From NCBI GenBank assembly GCA_009920815.1, contig RFZH01000023.1, positions 1 through 19,019 on the forward strand: a DNA stretch of 19,019 bases. The letters are read 5' to 3'. This DNA is from Paracoccaceae bacterium (GTDB taxonomy: Bacteria > Pseudomonadota > Alphaproteobacteria > Rhodobacterales > Rhodobacteraceae). Every line of letters begins with the position of its first letter. The first letter of the stretch is position 1. This document shows, piece after piece, positions 14,531-19,019 of this stretch. The notes below the pieces were generated by a model. The model was not told where the DNA came from and searched no databases. It saw only the letters and a program-made list of their open reading frames with translations. Both the position numbers and the translations under genes were made by a program.

Positions 14531-14541
14531 TGTTCAGAACA
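14531..14541. promoter_or_regulatory. Small dyad before the arsenite exporter gene
   Basis: TGTTCAGAACA is a perfect palindrome around a central A, lying between the hairpin and the ATG at 14550. It could be a small operator or chance. It occupies the place where the exporter's ribosome binding site should be, and I see no strong purine-rich site there. Confidence 0.25.
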
Positions 14542-14549
14542 AAGTTAAC

Positions 14550-15581
14550 ATGACAATCTTTGAAAAATTCTTAAGTATCTGGATCGCTTTGGCGATCTTA
14601 GCAGGGATCATAATAAACATTCTGTTTCCCGATGTTGTGCAGATTGTGGCGAATGCTCAATACGCAAACGTTAATATTGTAGTGGCAATATTGATATGGG
14701 CAATGGTCTACCCGATGATGGTTGGCGTAAATTTCAGCTCTGTATTGACCGCGGCGCGGGAACCAAGGGGGTTGATCATTACTGTGCTGGTCAATTGGAT
14801 GATCAAGCCGTTTACCATGGCTTTTTTGGCGGTTTTGTTTTTCGACTATGTATTTGCATCCTATTTGTCTCCTGAAACATCGGCTCAATATACGGCGGGG
14901 CTAATTTTGTTGGGTGCGGCACCATGTACGGCGATGGTTTTTGTTTGGTCGCATCTAACCAAGGGAGATCCCGCATATACTCTTGTGCAGGTTTCCGTAA
15001 ATGACGTGATTATGGTGTTTGCTTTTGCACCAATCGTCGCTGTCTTGCTTGGAGTTACGGAAGTAATTGTGCCGTGGAAAACATTGGTATTTGCGACCAT
15101 TCTATACGTTGTACTGCCGTTGGTCGCCGGCATAATAACACGCCTGATTTTGCGGACGGAAAGTGCAATTCAAGGGTTTTCGCATGATGCCAAACCGTTT
15201 TCCATAGTGGGATTGATTGTAACAGTAGTAATTTTATTCGCTATGCAGGGTGAAACAATCATAAAGGATCCGCTTGTCATTGCTATGATTGCCGTTCCAA
15301 TTTTAATCCAAAGTTATGGCATTTTTTTACTAGCCTACGGGTGGGCATACTTATGGAAGGTTCCTCACAGAATTGCAGCGCCCTGTGCTTTGATTGGAAC
15401 CTCAAATTTTTTTGAATTGGCCGTTGCTGTTGCAATTTCGCTGTTTGGATTAAATTCTGGTGCTGCTTTGGCAACTGTCGTTGGTATTTTGGTTGAGGTT
15501 CCCGTTATGTTGAGCCTTGTAGCACTGACGAATAAAACACGAAAATATTTTTTAAGTGAGCATCGTTCTTTGAAAAATTAG
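14550..15581 (+). CDS. ACR3-family arsenite efflux transporter
   Basis: The 343-residue inner-membrane protein has about ten hydrophobic segments and belongs to the ACR3 (bile/arsenite/riboflavin transporter) superfamily. It exports arsenite (and possibly antimonite) using the proton gradient. The essential cysteine is C126 in LGAAPCTAMVFVWS and the conserved acidic residue is E316 in GILVEVPVML. These correspond to the functional Cys and Glu of characterised Acr3 proteins. Other conserved blocks are YPMMVGVNF and ALIGTSNFFELAVAVAI. It follows the ArsR-ArsC fusion by 43 bases in the same direction, so the two form an arsenate-reduction and arsenite-export pair. Confidence 0.93.
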   Translation: MTIFEKFLSIWIALAILAGIIINILFPDVVQIVANAQYANVNIVVAILIWAMVYPMMVGVNFSSVLTAAREPRGLIITVLVNWMIKPFTMAFLAVLFFDYVFASYLSPETSAQYTAGLILLGAAPCTAMVFVWSHLTKGDPAYTLVQVSVNDVIMVFAFAPIVAVLLGVTEVIVPWKTLVFATILYVVLPLVAGIITRLILRTESAIQGFSHDAKPFSIVGLIVTVVILFAMQGETIIKDPLVIAMIAVPILIQSYGIFLLAYGWAYLWKVPHRIAAPCALIGTSNFFELAVAVAISLFGLNSGAALATVVGILVEVPVMLSLVALTNKTRKYFLSEHRSLKN

Positions 15582-15609
15582 TTGGTTGGAAATAAGAGGT
15601 GGGTTTCCG

Positions 15610-16551
15610 ATGGCAGATTTAAAAACTATTTCTGGTAAAGCACTTGGGCGCGTTTGTTTTGGAGCGATGCAATTTGGCAAAGGGTCGGATGCAGATGTGT
15701 CGCAGAGTATTTTCGAAAAATGTGTCTCACTCGGCATAAATCATTTTGATACAGCCTGGGTCTATAATGAAGGCCAATCAGAAACATTGTTGGGCCGATT
15801 TGCAAGGACAATCCGTGATGATGTATTTATAGCCACCAAAGTTGGTTATACAGGTGGTGCTTCTCCTGCCAATTTACAAAAACAGTTTGATGCAAGCAGA
15901 CAACGCTTGCAACTTGATCAAGTTGATATCCTTTATTTGCATCGTTTTGATCCTGATTTTCCTTTGAATGAAACTTTGAATTGGTTTGCAAAACAGAAAG
16001 ATCAGGGGGCAGTCCGCCATATTGGGGTTTCAAACTTTGCTGCATGGCAAATTGTACACGCACGTGCCATGCTTGAGTCAATAGGTGCTTCTATTGATGT
16101 GGCTCAACCGATGTACAGTCTTGTCAAACGCCAAGCGGAAGTAGAAATATTGCCAGCTTGTCACACATTTGACATCTCATGTTTTTCATATTCGCCTCTT
16201 GGGGCAGGACTGTTGACAGGAAAATATTCCGGCAATGGCTTCGCGTCAGGGCGTCTCTCGTACGATCAACGTTATGCTCGTAGATACAGCCTCGACCAAA
16301 TGCATAAAACAGCACAGGACTTGGTTGAGCTGTCGGCGTCTTTCGGCTTAGCTACTTCAGTCGTCGCAATACTTTGGGTGCTACAGAGCAAATTCTGTCC
16401 AACTCCAATTGTCTCTGCACGAAATATTGAACAGCTTGACGAACTTCTACCATCATTAGACCGGACCCTGTCAAACGAACAATTGCGATTGATTGAAGAA
16501 ATTTCACCACGCCCAGCACCAGCAACTGACAGGTTAGAGGAACAAGACTGA
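15610..16551 (+). CDS. Aldo/keto reductase
   Basis: The 313-residue protein is an NADPH-dependent (beta/alpha)8 oxidoreductase. The catalytic tetrad is visible as D47 and Y52 in HFDTAWVYNEG, K77 in ATKVGY and H111 in YLHRFD. The cofactor-side motifs IGVSNFAAW and the late IVSARNIEQLDE are intact. I chose the ATG at 15610, with GAGGTG about ten bases upstream; the frame opens at a TTG at 15586. It begins 28 bases after the exporter gene and is probably cotranscribed with it. Its substrate is unknown, and I know of no established role for this family in arsenic metabolism. It could be a passenger gene. Confidence 0.85.
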   Translation: MADLKTISGKALGRVCFGAMQFGKGSDADVSQSIFEKCVSLGINHFDTAWVYNEGQSETLLGRFARTIRDDVFIATKVGYTGGASPANLQKQFDASRQRLQLDQVDILYLHRFDPDFPLNETLNWFAKQKDQGAVRHIGVSNFAAWQIVHARAMLESIGASIDVAQPMYSLVKRQAEVEILPACHTFDISCFSYSPLGAGLLTGKYSGNGFASGRLSYDQRYARRYSLDQMHKTAQDLVELSASFGLATSVVAILWVLQSKFCPTPIVSARNIEQLDELLPSLDRTLSNEQLRLIEEISPRPAPATDRLEEQD

Positions 16552-16687
16552 GACCCGTGCGCAAAACTTTTATTTGCAAACAAAATATACCTTTACGGAA
16601 TCGAACCTCTTCTGTTGATGTGAAAGTATTTATCCAACAGAAAATCTGGCAAAATACACTTTGGTTAATATGGAATTGAAATCGGCG

Positions 16688-16730
16688 TTTTTTATTCGCA
16701 AAAATTGACAGGATGATCTTTTTTTATTCG
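16688..16730 (+). repeat. Direct repeat TTTTTTATTCG, 32-base offset
   Basis: The same 11 bases occur at 16688-16698 and 16720-16730, separated by 21 bases that include TTGACA (16705-16710). The T-runs could assist transcription termination from the left-hand operon, but no stable GC stem precedes either copy. Confidence 0.4.
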
Positions 16731-16860
16731 TTTTCAGCAATGGCGAGGCTGCGCGAGCGGTCCTAAAAGTGTTATGTCAATTAATCGTATGTAGCACACA
16801 ATATCAAGTTCGTTTTAAATTGACCAACACTTGGGTAACAACCTTAAGATTATATTATCA

Positions 16861-16888
16861 ATGACGATTTCAATGTTGAAATAATCAT
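16861..16888. repeat. 28-base imperfect dyad in the convergent gap
   Basis: The arms ATGA-cg-ATTTCAA and TTGAAAT-aa-TCAT flank a central TG. The inner seven pairs are perfect, two pairs mismatch and the outer four pairs match again. As RNA it would be a weak AT-rich stem; as DNA it resembles a dimeric regulator site. No promoter-proximal gene starts nearby. Confidence 0.4.
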
Positions 16889-17037
16889 CATGAATTGTCA
16901 AATCAGGCTCTGTTTCCAATGCTGGATGAGCCGTCGCTGTAGTGAATTAATGAGATATTGGAATTAACGGCAGGGGATCCTAGTAATAAATTTTTTAAAT
17001 CACGCAGCGCTTACAGTGTCATAATAAGCCAATTCTG

Positions 17038-17736
17038 TTATCCAAGTGAATAACCAACGCCCCGGACTGTCCTGATATGATTACCATCACTGAATTGAGC
17101 AAGCGCCTTGCGCAATCTTCCGATGTGGACATCAATTGTTCGCATATCTATATATATGCCCTGCCCCCAAACGAGATCTAATAAGCTATCGCGTGAAAAT
17201 ACTTGGCCAGGTTTATCGATAAGCACACTTAGAATTTTAAATTCTGTTGGGCCTAGCTTTATCTCATTGTTGCCACAAAACACCTTATGGGAAGAGGCAT
17301 CCACAAGGATATCACCGTATGAGATTTGTTCGCCAACCAAACTAGCTCTCGATCTGCGTAGTTTTGATTTTGCCCGTGCAATGATTTCGTTAATCGAATA
17401 CGGTTTTGTGACATAATCATCTGCGCCAGCTTCTAAGCCGTGTACTTTATCCATCTCTTCCGAACGCGCTGACAATATAATAATGGGAATGTCTCTGGTT
17501 TCTTTGCTGGCCCGTAACTGTCTACATGCTTTAATGCCAGATAATTTGGGCATCATCCAATCAAGAATTATTAAATTTGGTTGGAACTCTTCTGCCAACA
17601 CTAATGCCTCTTCGCCATCTTCAGCGCATTGAACTAGGAAGCCTGAACTCTCAAAATTGTATTTTAAAATCTCACGTTGAGAATATTCATCCTCTGCAAT
17701 CAGTACTCTGGGCATGTTCATGATTGCTTTATTCAT
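17038..17736 (-). CDS. phoB: PhoB: phosphate-regulon response regulator
   Basis: PhoB is an OmpR-family response regulator that activates phosphate-starvation genes. The N-terminal receiver domain has the acidic pair in IAEDE, the phosphorylated Asp in ILDWMMP (D52 counting from MPRVLIAEDE), a threonine/serine position in IILSAR and the lysine in YVTKPY. The C-terminal winged helix has KLGPTEFKILSVLI, then MRTIDVHIGRLRKAL and VRGVGYSLG. The start is uncertain: ATG at 17736 overlaps the phoU stop (ATGAATAA); ATG at 17721 or 17715 would give the usual MPRVL terminus. A further in-frame upstream start (17778) is unlikely. It follows phoU directly. No phoR is present in the window. Confidence 0.94.
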   Translation of the reverse strand: MNKAIMNMPRVLIAEDEYSQREILKYNFESSGFLVQCAEDGEEALVLAEEFQPNLIILDWMMPKLSGIKACRQLRASKETRDIPIIILSARSEEMDKVHGLEAGADDYVTKPYSINEIIARAKSKLRRSRASLVGEQISYGDILVDASSHKVFCGNNEIKLGPTEFKILSVLIDKPGQVFSRDSLLDLVWGQGIYIDMRTIDVHIGRLRKALAQFSDGNHIRTVRGVGYSLG

Positions 17737-18427
17737 CCAAGTAATCCAGTTTGCTTCTAGACCAAGAGGATAGGTCATCGCCGTTTCGCCAAAAAATTGC
17801 TTGCTCTGCGATCGTCGTTGAGTGATCGCCTATGCGCTCGATTTGCTTCGCAATAAATTGAAGGTGAACGAAATTAGAGATGTTTTTAGGATTCTCTAAC
17901 ATGTAGGAGATATACTCTCGAAATATTGAGTGATACATTGAGTCGATGAAAAAATCTTTTTCGATAATATCTTTGGCCAATACGATATCTCTCGAAAAAT
18001 ACGCTGCTTTTGATCCATTAACCAAACTGTGAGCTTCACGAAACATTTCGCGCAATGAATGCATCGAGATATTCTTGTTAGAGAGCTTAGCCATCAAGTC
18101 CAAGCGGTTCGCAATATTTTTAGTAAGCTTGCCAATGCGCTCATATGACTCAGAAACTTTCAGAGATGAAATTAAAAAACGCAGATCGTCTGCCATAGGG
18201 CTTTCTTTGGAAATGAAGTATACAGTTTTTCTGAAAATTTCTTTGCTCAGTTGTGCGTTTCTGAAGTCGAGATCTTCAATTGCTTGAACGTCAAAGTCAC
18301 CTAAACCCAATGCATTTTCTAGCTGTGAAAACGAAATTTCAGCATAGCCTGTTTGTGTAATTAGATCAGACTCAATTTCTAAAAGAAGCTGATCAACTTT
18401 TGATCTAATGTGACCATCTGTTGACAT
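17729..18427 (-). CDS. phoU: PhoU: phosphate signalling regulator
   Basis: PhoU is an all-helical protein of two three-helix bundles that couples the Pst transporter to PhoR and damps the Pho response. The 232-residue product has the second metal-binding motif intact (QIERIGDHSTTIAE). In the first motif (ESYERIGKLTKNIA) the usual aspartate after ERIG is lysine, so one metal site is probably weakened. It starts at the ATG right after the pstS TAA (TAAATG), with a good GGAG ribosome binding site inside the end of pstS, and overlaps phoB. In related genomes pstB normally precedes phoU; here pstS does. Confidence 0.92.
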   Translation of the reverse strand: MSTDGHIRSKVDQLLLEIESDLITQTGYAEISFSQLENALGLGDFDVQAIEDLDFRNAQLSKEIFRKTVYFISKESPMADDLRFLISSLKVSESYERIGKLTKNIANRLDLMAKLSNKNISMHSLREMFREAHSLVNGSKAAYFSRDIVLAKDIIEKDFFIDSMYHSIFREYISYMLENPKNISNFVHLQFIAKQIERIGDHSTTIAEQAIFWRNGDDLSSWSRSKLDYLDE

Positions 18428-19019
18428 TTAATTCTCCGAATAAGGGCCCCCCGTCAGTAGGTTTCCGTATGCAGCCAAAGGACCATCTGGGCCCGCGATT
18501 TCGTCAGAGATAAAGAATTCTGCGTATTCCTTGATGCCAGGGATCACACCCATGTGCGCCTTTTTGATGTAGAAATACAATGGGCGTGACACTGGGTAAT
18601 CGCCGCTTGCGATTGTGTCAGTTGATGGCATCACGTCAGACATGGTTGCAACTTGCAATTTGTCGGTGTTGTTTTCGTAGAATGACAAACCAAAGACACC
18701 GATGCCGTCTTTGTTAGATTCGATAGATGCCAATGTTTCTGTGTAATCGCCATCGATATCGACGGAACGACCATCAGTGCGCACAGACATACATGACTTT
18801 TCTGCCGCTTTTTTGTCGCCACCGTTGATTGCTACAATCGCGTCCATCGCGCCGGTTGCTTCGCAGCCTGCCAACAGAACTTTTTCCTCAAACACTTCGC
18901 GTGTGCCGTGCTTGGTGCCTGGGATATACGCTTGGATCGCTTGGGACGCAAAGTTCGCGTTTACCGCAGACCAATCTGTGTGTGGGTTTGCAACCATCGC
19001 GCCGTTAACTGGCAACTCA
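18428..19019 (-). CDS. pstS: PstS: phosphate-binding protein (partial, C-terminal part; unusual C-terminus)
   Basis: This is the C-terminal two-thirds or so of a periplasmic phosphate-binding protein; its start lies beyond the right edge of the window. Roseobacter-type PstS blocks are visible: PVNGAMVANPHTDW, IQAYIPGTKHGTREVFEEK with the anion-binding Thr/Arg region, GVFGLSFYENN and YPVSRPLYFYIKKAH. The family-like sequence stops at GPDGPLAAYG and then ends NLLTGGPYSEN. From memory, homologues continue some 20 residues as a GLV-containing tail. The stop is directly against the phoU start. The missing tail plus the absence of pstCAB suggests a deletion junction near 18445-18465. Confidence 0.88.
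   Translation of the reverse strand, partial: ELPVNGAMVANPHTDWSAVNANFASQAIQAYIPGTKHGTREVFEEKVLLAGCEATGAMDAIVAINGGDKKAAEKSCMSVRTDGRSVDIDGDYTETLASIESNKDGIGVFGLSFYENNTDKLQVATMSDVMPSTDTIASGDYPVSRPLYFYIKKAHMGVIPGIKEYAEFFISDEIAGPDGPLAAYGNLLTGGPYSEN

Larger units (their letters stand above)
16552..17037. other. Non-coding gap between convergent aldo/keto reductase and phoB genes
   Basis: This 486-base AT-rich gap has no open frame that looks real, no tRNA-like fold I can recognise and no clear GC-hairpin-plus-T terminator for either flanking gene. It does contain a near-palindrome TTTTATTTGCAAACAAAA (16568-16585, one mismatched pair), an 11-base direct repeat TTTTTTATTCG (16688-16698 and 16720-16730) and the 28-base dyad listed separately. 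Confidence 0.5.

Noticed and set aside
16552..17037. tRNA, CRISPR array or small protein in the convergent gap
   Set aside because: No cloverleaf-like stems, no regularly spaced repeats (only one pair of an 11-mer), and no open frame with a ribosome binding site.

Overview
The window looks like a phosphorus-scavenging and arsenic-detoxification region from a low-GC marine alphaproteobacterium, most likely a Rhodobacteraceae (roseobacter-type) lineage. I base this on the roseobacter-like protein sequences of PstS, PhnD, the long PhnE2 and both PhnM types, the gene orders phnGHIJKLNM and phnCDE1E2, and an AT-leaning base composition. I could not run a database search, so the genus is open.

Layout. 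(1) 193-998, + strand: a 58-aa ribbon-helix-helix protein and a short ParA/ParF-type ATPase, preceded by an 11-bp-period tandem operator-like repeat. (2) 995-7089, - strand: a complete core C-P lyase operon, phnG-H-I-J-K-L-N-M. Each gene overlaps the next by 1 or 4 bases. (3) 7170-9110, + strand, divergent: phnF (GntR/HutC repressor) and a second, distinct PhnM-type amidohydrolase. (4) 9118-13736, - strand: phnC-D-E1-E2 phosphonate importer followed by a hexapeptide acyltransferase of the kind found with phn genes. phnC has lost its normal N-terminal coding end, and an intrinsic terminator sits between phnD and phnE1. (5) 13685-16551, + strand: an ArsR-ArsC fusion, an ACR3 arsenite exporter and an aldo/keto reductase. 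(6) 16552-17037: a non-coding convergent gap with dyads and a direct repeat. (7) 17038-19019, - strand: the 3' part of pstS, then phoU and phoB, with no pstC, pstA or pstB between them.

How the genes work together. PhnCDE imports phosphonate. PhnI with PhnG, H and L forms the ribose-phosphonate nucleotide, PhnM removes pyrophosphate, PhnJ breaks the C-P bond, and PhnN salvages the ribosyl bisphosphate to PRPP. PhnF probably controls both sides of its 80-bp intergenic region. PhoU/PhoB are the phosphate-starvation controllers. Arsenate enters cells through phosphate uptake systems, so arsenate reduction and arsenite export beside Pho genes makes physiological sense. No phnP and no phoR are visible here.

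The most unusual points are two apparent rearrangement scars. The ars block abuts and truncates phnC at about 13685-13697. The 3' end of pstS is joined directly to phoU where pstCAB would normally lie. Together they suggest a recently remodelled phosphorus/arsenic island, unless they are assembly joins.
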